Under the pieces are notes generated by a model that was not told the origin of the DNA, made no database searches, and saw only the letters and a program-made list of their open reading frames with translations. Made by a program: the position numbers and the translations under genes. Source: Nitrososphaerota archaeon (GTDB lineage: Archaea; Thermoproteota; Nitrososphaeria; Nitrososphaerales; CADDZS01). Taken from it: DNA of 10,730 nt. Location of the stretch: NCBI GenBank assembly GCA_027314685.1, contig DAHVAI010000390.1, positions 1 through 10,730 on the forward strand, read 5' to 3'. Positions 1 through 6,559 of the stretch are shown here, piece by piece. Position 1 is the stretch's first letter. Each line of letters starts with the position of its first letter.

Positions 1-7
1 TCAATCG

Positions 8-346
8 ATGAAGCGAAGATATTTCCTGATGCTTGCAATCCTCGCTGCTATAGTTGTGGGCAGCGGCGTTGCAGTGGCGCAAACCGTTGGCAGCACTACT
101 ACATCCATGTTGACAGTGAGTACGACGACGTCGTTCACCACTACTACGGAAACCATCACTGGGGCAAACGGCGTCACAACAACCACCATAGTGGAGATGA
201 TCCAGCCTGCGGTTGCGTACAGTGTGAGCACCCAAACAAGCACCGTAAGTGTAGGCGGTTCAACGAGCACAGTGACATCAACAACGACATTAACCAATAG
301 CTCAACGTGCACCATCTTCCTGAACAATAACACGAATAATTGTTAA
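8..346 (+). CDS. Small secreted Thr/Ser-rich protein, function unknown
   Basis: This reads as a 112-residue exported protein. Residues 1-25 form a signal peptide: a basic MKRR start, a hydrophobic stretch LMLAILAAIVVG, and an Ala-x-Ala-type cleavage site (AVA before Gln26). The rest is very rich in Thr, Ser and Val, with TTT and TST runs, no predicted helix and no catalytic motif. Near the C-terminus there are two N-glycosylation sequons (NSS, NNT), and the last residue is Cys. Such Thr/Ser-rich secreted proteins are frequent in archaea as surface or glycosylated proteins; that parallel is family knowledge, not proof. The ATG at 8 is chosen because it gives a complete signal peptide, but only seven bases precede it, so an upstream promoter or longer start cannot be judged. 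The gene ends 16 bases before the DUF262 gene. It may be a structural or surface protein of the element or the last gene of the flanking region. Confidence 0.75.
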   Translation: MKRRYFLMLAILAAIVVGSGVAVAQTVGSTTTSMLTVSTTTSFTTTTETITGANGVTTTTIVEMIQPAVAYSVSTQTSTVSVGGSTSTVTSTTTLTNSSTCTIFLNNNTNNC

Positions 347-362
347 AGAGGTTTGAAGAAAA

Positions 363-1370
363 TTGGAAAAGCTAGAGCTCCTATCATCAGAACAGATCAC
401 TGAAACAAAGGAATTCTCGGTTAAGGAACTAGTGCAGATGGAGCAAGTTAAACGGCTCAACTTGCGCCCGGAGTTTCAGCGGAGAAAGGTTTGGCCGAAG
501 AATGCGAAGTCCTATCTTGTTGATACTGTCCTTCGCGGATTGCCCGTGCCCGAGATTTTCTCATACAGGGAGCGAAATGGAACCCTGGCGGTGATAGATG
601 GACAGCAGCGACTTACCACCATTATCGATTTTGCAAACAACAACCTGCATGCCTGGACCGGTGGCAAGATTGTAACTATCGAAGATCTTGAGCAACCGCA
701 GCATGATACGTTCCTTAGTTTCAAGGCCGTGTTCCGCGTCATCAATTCTTTCGATTTGTTCTTCGTCAGGGACATCTTTCTGCGCATGAACAGGTATGTA
801 GTCCCGCTAAACGGTCAGGAAATGAGGCATGCCAAGGCAGAAGCCAAGATCGTGAAGCTTGCGGAAGAATATTCGGACGACGCATTCTGGAGGATCTCGG
901 GATTGGTCAATGCAACTGGCTCGAGCAGGATGAAGGATGTCGAGTTCATAATTCGTTTGTTCCTTGTAATGAAGAATGGAGTAGGCACCGCGGGAAGAAA
1001 GGAAGTGGATCGAGCCATAGCAGCTATAGATGCGGAAGATATCCCAACCATACTGGACGGCTATACAAAGACATTGGAGCTGGCGAAGAAAATCTTTGGT
1101 CCTGTCTGGCAGTTCGCTAACAGATTCGGTCAGCGTGAGTTCTACTGCTTCTTCATTGCACTCCACAATCTCGTTGGCGTCAAAATAACAGAGGGTGAGG
1201 CGGCCAAGATCAGAGAAGCTGCCTTTGACCTGAAGCAGGAAGCAATGTCCAAGAACCCGTCTGGACTCGCGCTTCGTTATTTCAGGGCATGCTACGGAGG
1301 CGGGGTCACTCTGGCGCCGGAACGCTGCGAGATATTTCTTGACCTGATCAAGAAAAATCTGAGGCATTAA
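363..1370 (+). CDS. DUF262 (GmrSD N-terminal-type) protein without nuclease domain
   Basis: This 335-residue protein belongs to the DUF262 family (ParB/Srx-like fold; N-terminal domain of GmrSD, SspE and BrxU). The signature is clear: PEFQRRKVWP at residues 36-45, the hallmark IDGQQRLTT at 78-86, and the downstream helix FLRMNRYVVPLNGQEMRHA at 139-157, which matches the family's iFxRxNxxxxxLnxqEiR element. In characterised members the DGQQR motif binds or hydrolyses NTPs, and nicking comes from a C-terminal DUF1524 His-Me domain. I see no such His/Asn nuclease motif here; the C-terminal 170 residues look purely helical. It is therefore a DUF262-only protein and may need a partner. It starts at TTG 363, ten bases after GAGGT (348-352). 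The HerA-like ATPase gene begins four bases after its stop, so the two are probably co-translated. Role in DNA defence or replicon maintenance is inference. Confidence 0.85.
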   Translation: MEKLELLSSEQITETKEFSVKELVQMEQVKRLNLRPEFQRRKVWPKNAKSYLVDTVLRGLPVPEIFSYRERNGTLAVIDGQQRLTTIIDFANNNLHAWTGGKIVTIEDLEQPQHDTFLSFKAVFRVINSFDLFFVRDIFLRMNRYVVPLNGQEMRHAKAEAKIVKLAEEYSDDAFWRISGLVNATGSSRMKDVEFIIRLFLVMKNGVGTAGRKEVDRAIAAIDAEDIPTILDGYTKTLELAKKIFGPVWQFANRFGQREFYCFFIALHNLVGVKITEGEAAKIREAAFDLKQEAMSKNPSGLALRYFRACYGGGVTLAPERCEIFLDLIKKNLRH

Positions 1371-1374
1371 CGTT

Positions 1375-3132
1375 ATGTCAGTCCAGGAGTTGCTTCCGGT
1401 AGAGGAGGAAATAGAAGTGGTGAAGAAGAACAAAATGGGACTGAAATATGGCAAGAACCTTGAGAGCGGAAAGGACTTCGACATCGACATAGAGAGCTTA
1501 ATCGCCACTCGAATGCTCCTTGAAGGCAACTCAGGATCAGGTAAGAGCTACGCAATAAGACGACTCTGTGAAATCACAAACGGCAAGGTTCAGCAAATCC
1601 TCATTGATATGGAAGGTGAATTCGCGACCCTCAGAGAAAAGTTCGATTATCTCGTGATTGGGAAGAATGGAGATCGAAGCACCGACGTCAATACTGCTGA
1701 TGTTTTGGCTCGGAGACTCCTGGAACTAAGAGCCTCGACTATCATCGACCTTTCAGACCTTCGCTTGCACGAACGGATCAAGTACGTTCATTTGTTTCTT
1801 GAATCGTTGATGGATGCGCCTAGGGAGCTATGGCATCCTCTCTTGGTTATCATTGATGAGGCTCATGTCTTCTCTCCTGAAGCTGGTGAGGCGGAGTCCA
1901 GTGAATCAGTAATTGCACTTGCGACTCAAGGAAGGAAAAGAGGATTTGCCGCCATACTTGCAACGCAGAGAATTTCTCAGTTGTCGAAAGTCGCACTGGC
2001 TCAGATGAACAACGTCTTGATCGGACACACTTGGCTTGATAATGACAAAAAAAGATGTGGTGAAGTGTTGGGTTTTACTTCTAAAGAACAGACGAACAGC
2101 CTGCGCGACCTGAAGCCTGGGCAATTCTACGCTTTCGGTCCCGCTTTCTCCGCTGGAGTCGAATTGGTGCAAGTCGACAGGGTAGTAACAAGGCATCCCG
2201 AGCCTGGCGAACAAATGCCAAAAGTTCCTCCGATCACTGAAGGAATGAGGAAGGAACTCGCAAAGTTAGAGGACATTCAGGAAGTCAAACAGCGAGAACT
2301 GAAAGAAAGAGAAGATTTCGTCAAAGAGATTCGTAGATTGCAAGGAGAGCTGAGGGCTGCGAAATCCTCCCAGGGAAAGATCAATCCGGAGCAACTGAAA
2401 GACATCAAAGATAGAGCCTATGCCCTCGGGCAGAAGGCAATGGAGCAACAGGTATCTTCACAGTTGAAACAATCGCAAAGCCTGATCAAGAGATACCAAC
2501 AGGGCTTCGCAGGGATTGGAAAAATTGCTTCTGATGTCGCTGGAATGAGTGTCCCAGAGTTCAAGGCTCCAGAGATCGCATCGCCGGTGAGAAGACCGGT
2601 TGTCCTCCCAAGCCCTGTTCCAGTGAAGGCAACCACTGCAGTTCAAACTGATATCGAGTTGGGAAGATGCGAAAGGGCAATCCTAAAGTTCCTAGCTATG
2701 CGACCGGACAAAGATTTCACAAAACAGCAAGTCGGGGCGATGACGAATTACTCACCGACGTCGGGTGGATTTTCCAATGCAGTTTCCAAGTTGAACACTT
2801 CAGGTCTGATCAACTACGGAAATAACAGACTGTCACTTTCGCAACAACGTCTCGACGATGTCATAGCGTTCCTTGGAAACGAGTACAGTGAGCCATCGAA
2901 AGACGCACTTGAATCTTGGTTAGGTAAGCTCGAACTTGCACCAAGAAAGATCTACGAACTCTTGCTCCGAAATCCAGACCAGACTTTCTCAAAGCAAGAG
3001 ATCGCAGAGCAGACCGGATATAGCGCAGGGTCGGGAGGTTTCAGTAACGCAATTTCGAATCTGAACGCGCTTGGATTGATCGAAAAAACTGGCGAGGGAA
3101 TCAGACTGAATCAAGAGCTGAGAGATCTTTAA
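1375..3132 (+). CDS. HerA/FtsK-type ATPase with C-terminal tandem winged helices
   Basis: This 585-residue protein is a DUF87/HerA-type P-loop ATPase, a family of ring-forming motors that translocate DNA. Walker A is GNSGSGKS (51-58), Walker B LLVIIDEAHVF (156-166), and ATQGRKRGFAAILATQR (183-199) is the arginine-finger and sensor stretch typical of HerA. Residues about 292-335 are charged and helical, probably a coiled coil. Residues 395-425 are a Pro-rich linker. The C-terminus holds two winged-helix repeats (about 431-490 and 521-580), each with the same SGGFSNA core. The long C-terminal part is absent from the classic HerA paired with NurA. The ATG at 1375 lies ten bases after GAGG (1361-1364). 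It follows the DUF262 gene by four bases and shares its TAATG end with the deoxyribosyltransferase-like gene. It could be a phage-type DNA-processing motor or the motor of a HerA-plus-effector defence pair; the ATPase assignment is firm, the role is not. Confidence 0.9.
   Translation: MSVQELLPVEEEIEVVKKNKMGLKYGKNLESGKDFDIDIESLIATRMLLEGNSGSGKSYAIRRLCEITNGKVQQILIDMEGEFATLREKFDYLVIGKNGDRSTDVNTADVLARRLLELRASTIIDLSDLRLHERIKYVHLFLESLMDAPRELWHPLLVIIDEAHVFSPEAGEAESSESVIALATQGRKRGFAAILATQRISQLSKVALAQMNNVLIGHTWLDNDKKRCGEVLGFTSKEQTNSLRDLKPGQFYAFGPAFSAGVELVQVDRVVTRHPEPGEQMPKVPPITEGMRKELAKLEDIQEVKQRELKEREDFVKEIRRLQGELRAAKSSQGKINPEQLKDIKDRAYALGQKAMEQQVSSQLKQSQSLIKRYQQGFAGIGKIASDVAGMSVPEFKAPEIASPVRRPVVLPSPVPVKATTAVQTDIELGRCERAILKFLAMRPDKDFTKQQVGAMTNYSPTSGGFSNAVSKLNTSGLINYGNNRLSLSQQRLDDVIAFLGNEYSEPSKDALESWLGKLELAPRKIYELLLRNPDQTFSKQEIAEQTGYSAGSGGFSNAISNLNALGLIEKTGEGIRLNQELRDL
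2659..3114 (+). repeat. Tandem duplicated winged-helix domain in the HerA-like gene
   Basis: Two copies of a roughly 50-residue helix-turn-helix unit lie at residues about 432-480 and 523-571 of the ATPase, separated by about 40 residues. In an ungapped alignment by eye about half of the positions are identical, including PD, F, KQ, T, YS, SGGFSNA, LN and GLI. The DNA is diverged, so the duplication is old. The repeats give the motor a double DNA-binding or protein-binding tail. Confidence 0.8.
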
Positions 3133-3485
3133 TGGCAATCATCTGTCTTTGCGGAAGCACTCGTTTCACGGAGAAGATGCTGATCAAGCAGTGGGAGCTC
3201 ACCAAGCAGGGTCACATTGTCCTGACATGGTGCGCGCTGCCTAATTCTTACTTTGAAAATCTTCCTGGCTTCAATGGTGACTACGCCCATGGAGGAGATC
3301 TTGAAGGGGTCAAAGAGATAGTCGACGAGGTGCACAAGCGGAAGATCGATCTTTCGGATAGGGTGCTGGTCCTGAACTACGAAGGTTACATTGGGAAAAG
3401 CACTCGTTCAGAAATCGACTATGCGATTGCGCACGGTAAGCCCGTTGAGTATGTAGAACCACTGGAGGTTGCTGAATTACGCTGA
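3132..3485 (+). CDS. Nucleoside 2-deoxyribosyltransferase-like protein
   Basis: This 117-residue Rossmann-like protein resembles the nucleoside 2-deoxyribosyltransferase superfamily, which cleaves N-glycosidic bonds of (deoxy)nucleosides or nucleotides. It starts with a beta strand and loop, IICLCGSTRF (3-12). At the end it has KIDLSDRVLVLNYEGYIG (71-88) followed by STRSEIDYAIAHGKPV (90-105), where Glu94 occupies the place of the family's catalytic glutamate before the [AG]xxxGKPV strand. Length is close to that of small phage and bacterial members (about 110-150). ATG 3132 overlaps the ATPase stop as TAATG, so translation is probably coupled. Possible roles are nucleotide salvage or pool change during element replication, or a base-hydrolysing effector working with the upstream HerA-DUF262 pair; the sequence does not decide between them. 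The substrate is unknown. Confidence 0.75.
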   Translation: MAIICLCGSTRFTEKMLIKQWELTKQGHIVLTWCALPNSYFENLPGFNGDYAHGGDLEGVKEIVDEVHKRKIDLSDRVLVLNYEGYIGKSTRSEIDYAIAHGKPVEYVEPLEVAELR

Positions 3486-4500
3486 GACTGCATGTCAGAA
3501 CGCGGAGCGAAGGATCCCTGGATTTGTCCCCCTGGGTCCTCGCGTCCGCATCTTCCCCCTTGTTCAAGGAGGTAGCATAGACCTGAGCGTATCTCAAGAT
3601 AAGGATTCTGCAACATTCATCGTAAACGAGTTCGACCGAATCCTGCTCGAGCAGGGCGTGTCGCTCATCCCAAGGGTTCCCGGCACCAAAGAACCTCCTG
3701 CAGGCTTTCGCTATGCTGACCGCTGGGATGGAAGGAAACTCGCAACATTGGAAGAAATGGCTTCCTGGAGCGTTCACGACCGAGCTGCGGTCTGCGGTGT
3801 CAATCACTTGGTAGTCTTTGATTTTGACTCCGAAGTAGCTTACTACACTTTCTGGGACCAGAAGATTGCGCACCAACTTTTCCTGGACACGTTAGTCGTT
3901 AGAACTGCAAGGGGCTTTCAGGTTTGGTTCTTTGATTATTCGGTCGACCTGAAGAAATTTGTCAACGTCGTCGACGGCAAGCCCACGATTGCTATGGAAA
4001 TTTTCCTTCAGAAACATCTTGCGGCAGTTCCAAACAACACGCATCCTTCCGGCAAGAAGTACGAACTAATGGGATCCTATACTATCGCCAGAAAAGATGG
4101 GATTTTTGACAAGGCAATCGAACGATTGCGATCGCTACACTGGGTGGGAAGCGTCTATTCAGATGTGGGAACAACGCCAATGAGAATTGGTGATTTATCG
4201 GGAAGAATAGACGACCTCGATGAATTTTCGAGCCAGATGGCAAAGTTCTGGAAACCTGGTTACAGGAACAAGTTACTGCTTGCCCTAGCTGGGTACCTGA
4301 TTCGAAAGAACATTTCTGAGGATGCTGCAATTGAGTTGATAGAAGTAATCATTCAAAAGACGGGAGACCACGCGGCGCGACAAAGCGCTGTTTCGAAAAT
4401 GCACTACGAGTACAGGAACCGGCACAAAATCAAGCGGTTCCTGGGAGGGAGAAGCCTTGCAAAGATCGCACTGGAGGTCCAGCAGTCGTGCCAAAAATAG
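3469..4500 (+). CDS. Prim-Pol (AEP) type primase/polymerase; start uncertain
   Basis: This is an archaeo-eukaryotic primase of the bifunctional Prim-Pol group, which makes primers and often extends them. Numbering from TTG 3469, the domain shows LIPRVPGTKEPP (66-77; the usual PxxPGxKxP entry), the metal-binding VVFDFD (115-120) with Asp118 and Asp120, VVRTARGFQVWFF (143-155), and AVPNNTHPSGKKYE (186-199), which equals the APPSxHPSGxxYE motif. The His normally found after the Gly-rich turn in motif II (GGxHxYF) is Gln151, which is odd. The C-terminal part (about 250-343) is helical and resembles a primase C-terminal domain. The 343-residue frame overlaps the previous gene by 17 bases, but residues 1-38 look unlike coding sequence and GGAGGT (3464-3469) sits on the TTG itself. 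A strong AAGGAGGT (3566-3573) lies nine bases before an in-frame CTG at 3583, giving 305 residues. The end overlaps the helicase gene by 13 bases, as expected for a primase-helicase pair. Confidence 0.85.
   Translation: MLNYAETACQNAERRIPGFVPLGPRVRIFPLVQGGSIDLSVSQDKDSATFIVNEFDRILLEQGVSLIPRVPGTKEPPAGFRYADRWDGRKLATLEEMASWSVHDRAAVCGVNHLVVFDFDSEVAYYTFWDQKIAHQLFLDTLVVRTARGFQVWFFDYSVDLKKFVNVVDGKPTIAMEIFLQKHLAAVPNNTHPSGKKYELMGSYTIARKDGIFDKAIERLRSLHWVGSVYSDVGTTPMRIGDLSGRIDDLDEFSSQMAKFWKPGYRNKLLLALAGYLIRKNISEDAAIELIEVIIQKTGDHAARQSAVSKMHYEYRNRHKIKRFLGGRSLAKIALEVQQSCQK
3566..3573 (+). promoter_or_regulatory. Strong Shine-Dalgarno inside the annotated primase 5' end
   Basis: AAGGAGGT is one of the best ribosome-binding boxes in the window, and nine bases separate it from CTG 3583, in frame with the primase. 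The conserved Prim-Pol domain begins about 20 residues later. This argues for an internal, non-canonical start, with 3486-3582 as an untranslated leader. A possible weak stem GGA(T)CCC/GGGTCC sits upstream at about 3511-3539. Confidence 0.5.
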
Positions 4501-6065
4501 GCGAAGATTTCCACGGCCTCTTCCTGAGTGCCGCACAGCAAAAGCGCTTGGAGATAGCGCATCAAAATGCTGAGCAGATAATCAAGGATCTTTCTCCTGT
4601 CTACGTCCATGAGACAATGGAACTCTACACTGCACCGCAAGGAATCCTGGTGCCAAATGGGCAGGTCACTATAGGAAAGGCCCTCGAGGAGATCGAGGGA
4701 ATGTTTTGCACTGTTGCAAATCAGAATCTTGTTCTGAATCATATCAAGAACAAGACAGTCACTCCGCTTGCAGACCTGGAGCCGCCAAGCGACTTGATAC
4801 CGGTCAAGAATGGCGCGGTTTCGATATCAACAGGCGAACTTCTCCCATACAGGAAAGGAATGAACTTTCACAACCAGTTTCCGATTGTGTATGATCCCAA
4901 TGCTCGCGCGCGAAATTTCATGAGGTTCTTGAACAACACGCAACGTGACGAACTGAGACGGCAGCACATACTCGAGGCCTTCGCAAGGTGCTTCGACCGA
5001 ACTCCGATGAAGAGACAGGCTGAGCTTTTCATCGGAGAACCTGATACAGGAAAAACGACTCTTCTCAAGGTGCTGCGCTGCATGTTTGGTCAGAAGAATG
5101 TCGCAAGTGAAACTCTGCAAAGTCTGACAAACGGTGAAGACAGGTGGGCTATCGGCAACCTGCTGCACAAGCCCGTTAACATTTGCGCAGACTTGCAGAC
5201 CATAGAAATCACGGAGCTTGGGAGGTTCAAGACATTGACTGGAGGAGATCCAGTTACCGCGGAATTCAAGGGAAGACCGAAGTTTGAATTCATGCCTTAT
5301 ACCAAATTCTTCTTTGCATGTAATTCAACGCCTAAGATTGACGACGATGATCTGGAGGAGGATATCGCATTCTTCGAACGTTTCCGGATTACTTACTTCG
5401 ATCACCAGGTGCCTGCCGAGGAACGTGATGAATCCCTGGTCCTTGAAGACAGGCCTGAAGAATCGAAGCTAATCAACCAACAAGAGATATCCGGTCTGTT
5501 CAATCTTTGTTTGCGAATCCTGCAGGAGATGCGAAGGACGTCTGATTTCAGATACAACTTCAACGGATATGAGACGAAGGCAATATGGTTCCATGAGCTC
5601 AGCCAGAATAAGAAAGTCGATGATTTCGTAGCAGGATACACCATTCCTAGGGAAGACGGGAGGATCCCCGTAACAGAGTTCAAGGAGCGATTGAATGTTT
5701 GGTTGCTTCGAAGACAGCAGGATATGCTGTCGGCCAACACAATCAATGCCAGGATGCAGCAGAAATTTGGGGACCAAGTCGGTGGTCATAAGGGCAAAGG
5801 CGGTAGGTGCTGGCGCGGTCTTGTATGGAGAGATCAGTCCAATCAATCATTGACTTCGGGGCCTGTAGGCGCCGGAAATGACGGGTTTCCGGGTACTTTT
5901 ACCGGAGAAAATAATGTACAAAGTACAGGAAGATCAGTCAAAAACCCGTTGAATCCGGCGCAGTCGTCTTTCAGGCACTTTTTTACTCTGATAGAGAAAG
6001 ATTCTGCCTTTGTCGCCAAGAATCGAACAGCGGATGCTGTGATCGACAACAAGGAGGACTCTTGA
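4488..6065 (+). CDS. D5-like SF3 helicase (P4-family primase C-terminal type)
   Basis: This 525-residue protein is the helicase partner of the primase, of the phage P4 alpha/poxvirus D5 type (superfamily 3, AAA+ fold). The D5_N-like region carries LIPVKNGAVSISTGELLPY (103-121) and FPIVYDPNA (131-139). Walker A is GEPDTGKTT (183-191), Walker B lies in VNICADL (230-236), motif C is TKFFFACN (272-279), and the arginine finger is ERFR (297-300). TLTGGDPVTAEFKGR (249-263) is the typical SF3 stretch. Residues about 360-448 look like the family's C-terminal winged helix. The last 75 residues are Gly/Asn/Ser/Thr-rich and low in complexity, and their DNA holds the inverted-repeat cluster at 5869-5961. 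GTG 4488 is chosen because GGAGGT (4473-4478) lies nine bases upstream. The gene overlaps the primase by 13 bases and ends TGA directly before the next ATG. Together with the Prim-Pol it forms the replication module. Confidence 0.93.
   Translation: MPKIGEDFHGLFLSAAQQKRLEIAHQNAEQIIKDLSPVYVHETMELYTAPQGILVPNGQVTIGKALEEIEGMFCTVANQNLVLNHIKNKTVTPLADLEPPSDLIPVKNGAVSISTGELLPYRKGMNFHNQFPIVYDPNARARNFMRFLNNTQRDELRRQHILEAFARCFDRTPMKRQAELFIGEPDTGKTTLLKVLRCMFGQKNVASETLQSLTNGEDRWAIGNLLHKPVNICADLQTIEITELGRFKTLTGGDPVTAEFKGRPKFEFMPYTKFFFACNSTPKIDDDDLEEDIAFFERFRITYFDHQVPAEERDESLVLEDRPEESKLINQQEISGLFNLCLRILQEMRRTSDFRYNFNGYETKAIWFHELSQNKKVDDFVAGYTIPREDGRIPVTEFKERLNVWLLRRQQDMLSANTINARMQQKFGDQVGGHKGKGGRCWRGLVWRDQSNQSLTSGPVGAGNDGFPGTFTGENNVQSTGRSVKNPLNPAQSSFRHFFTLIEKDSAFVAKNRTADAVIDNKEDS
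5831..5855 (+). repeat. Imperfect hairpin and first copy of a 9-bp direct repeat
   Basis: AGT-C-CAAT (5836-5843) can pair with ATTGACT (5849-5855) around a five-base loop, leaving C5839 bulged. It begins with AGATCAGTC (5831-5839), which recurs exactly 100 bases later at 5931-5939. It lies just upstream of the larger structure in the helicase tail. Confidence 0.5.
5869..5961 (+). other. Nested inverted-repeat structure inside the helicase gene tail
   Basis: This is seen directly. GCGCCGGA (5869-5876) is the exact complement of TCCGGCGC (5954-5961), and nested inside it ACGGGTTT (5881-5888) is the exact complement of AAACCCGT (5942-5949). The internal loop is four bases on each side; as RNA, two of those can form G-U pairs. 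The inner stem encloses two hairpins: CC-G-GGTA (5889-5895, one bulged G) with TACCGG (5900-5905), loop CTTT; and TGTAC (5915-5919) with GTACA (5923-5927), loop AAA. The first hairpin abuts the inner stem and could stack on it as a multi-way junction. Competing pairings exist: CCGGAAA (5872-5878) with TTTCCGG (5886-5892), and GTACTTT (5893-5899) with AAAGTAC (5920-5926). It lies in a low-complexity part of the protein. Function is unknown; an origin embedded in the replication gene or a folded mRNA element are the candidates. Confidence 0.6.
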
Positions 6066-6437
6066 ATGCCAAAACTCGAGCCCGACCAGGCAAAACTGCA
6101 GGAAAACAGAGTCCTACAGCTCGTGAAGTTCGTCAAACAAACAATTGCAGAAAGAGGTCTGCCTAGATCTCCATCCTCGGTTCATACACTGAAACAGATT
6201 GCCAAGCAACGCGCGAGGTCCATGTTCTACACACTCTCGCGATATGATGCGGACGACCTGGGCGAGCGCGTAGTCGACATTGCCCTTAACGAGATTCAGG
6301 AATTTTCCCCCGGGGAGACAGCTCCTACCGGTCGCTGCAAAAATTGTGGACATCCACTTGGCGTGCATACCCTTCCAGGAGAAGGTTGTGATTGGTGCAC
6401 CTGCGAAAATTTGGAGCCGGAGGTCACAACTGCTTGA
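6066..6437 (+). CDS. Small helical protein with C-terminal zinc motif
   Basis: This 123-residue protein is not a family I can name. The first 80 residues are charged and helical, with a basic stretch (KQIAKQRARSMFYTLSRY, 43-60) that could contact nucleic acid. The C-terminus has a Cys/His cluster: Cys91, Cys94, His96, His101, Cys108, Cys111 and Cys113 (CKNCGHPLGVHTLPGEG, then CDWCTC), enough for one structural zinc site and possibly more. Similar CxxCGHPxxxH tails are common in short phage and actinobacterial proteins. ATG 6066 follows the helicase TGA without a gap, and AAGGAGG (6051-6057) sits eight bases upstream, so it is probably co-translated with the helicase. A regulatory or replication-accessory role is inferred only from position. 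Confidence 0.75.
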   Translation: MPKLEPDQAKLQENRVLQLVKFVKQTIAERGLPRSPSSVHTLKQIAKQRARSMFYTLSRYDADDLGERVVDIALNEIQEFSPGETAPTGRCKNCGHPLGVHTLPGEGCDWCTCENLEPEVTTA

Positions 6438-6559
6438 GTCTTCAGATCGTTCCAAATTCCGGCTACGTCCTGGAGATCTGCGATTATTGCGGGAAGCTTC
6501 CAAAGCTCAGGATCCGTCTTCATTGTGCCGCCGCTACCATGCTGGCGATTCGAAGATGA
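6434..6559 (+). CDS. Short zinc-ribbon half, 41 residues (CxxC plus HC)
   Basis: TTG 6434 overlaps the previous stop as TTGA and has GGAGGT (6419-6424) nine bases upstream, the same arrangement as the GTG start at 4488. The 41-residue product contains CDYCGK at residues 16-21 and HC at 30-31. It ends at TGA 6557-6559, where the next reading frame begins with ATG 6556 in the -1 frame and supplies CVKC. Together the pieces look like one ordinary four-cysteine zinc ribbon of about 60 residues, so this may be the front half of a broken or frameshifted gene. As a free-standing 41-residue protein it would have only an incomplete zinc site. No slippery heptamer is visible at the junction. Confidence 0.5.
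   Translation: MSLQIVPNSGYVLEICDYCGKLPKLRIRLHCAAATMLAIRR

Noticed and set aside
807..1529. 240-codon open frame on the minus strand
   Set aside because: It lies over the DUF262 gene and the start of the ATPase gene, whose conserved motifs are unmistakable; the minus translation shows no motif.
3492..3575. 27-codon frame starting ATG in the primase leader
   Set aside because: No correctly spaced ribosome-binding site and a Pro/Arg-rich, featureless product; a leader peptide cannot be excluded because it stops next to the AAGGAGGT box.
3310..3876. 188-codon open frame on the minus strand
   Set aside because: Shadow of the deoxyribosyltransferase-like and primase genes; no ribosome site or recognisable motif.
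5831..5939. Small transposable element with target-site duplication
   Set aside because: The 9-bp direct repeats do not flank the inverted repeats (the second lies inside the structure), so the geometry is wrong for an insertion.
5869..5961. Integron attC site
   Set aside because: GTTGAAT at 5948-5954 fits the GTTRRRY consensus, but no matching RYYYAAC box stands at the left end and the stems are perfect GC-rich arms instead of the bulged attC pattern.
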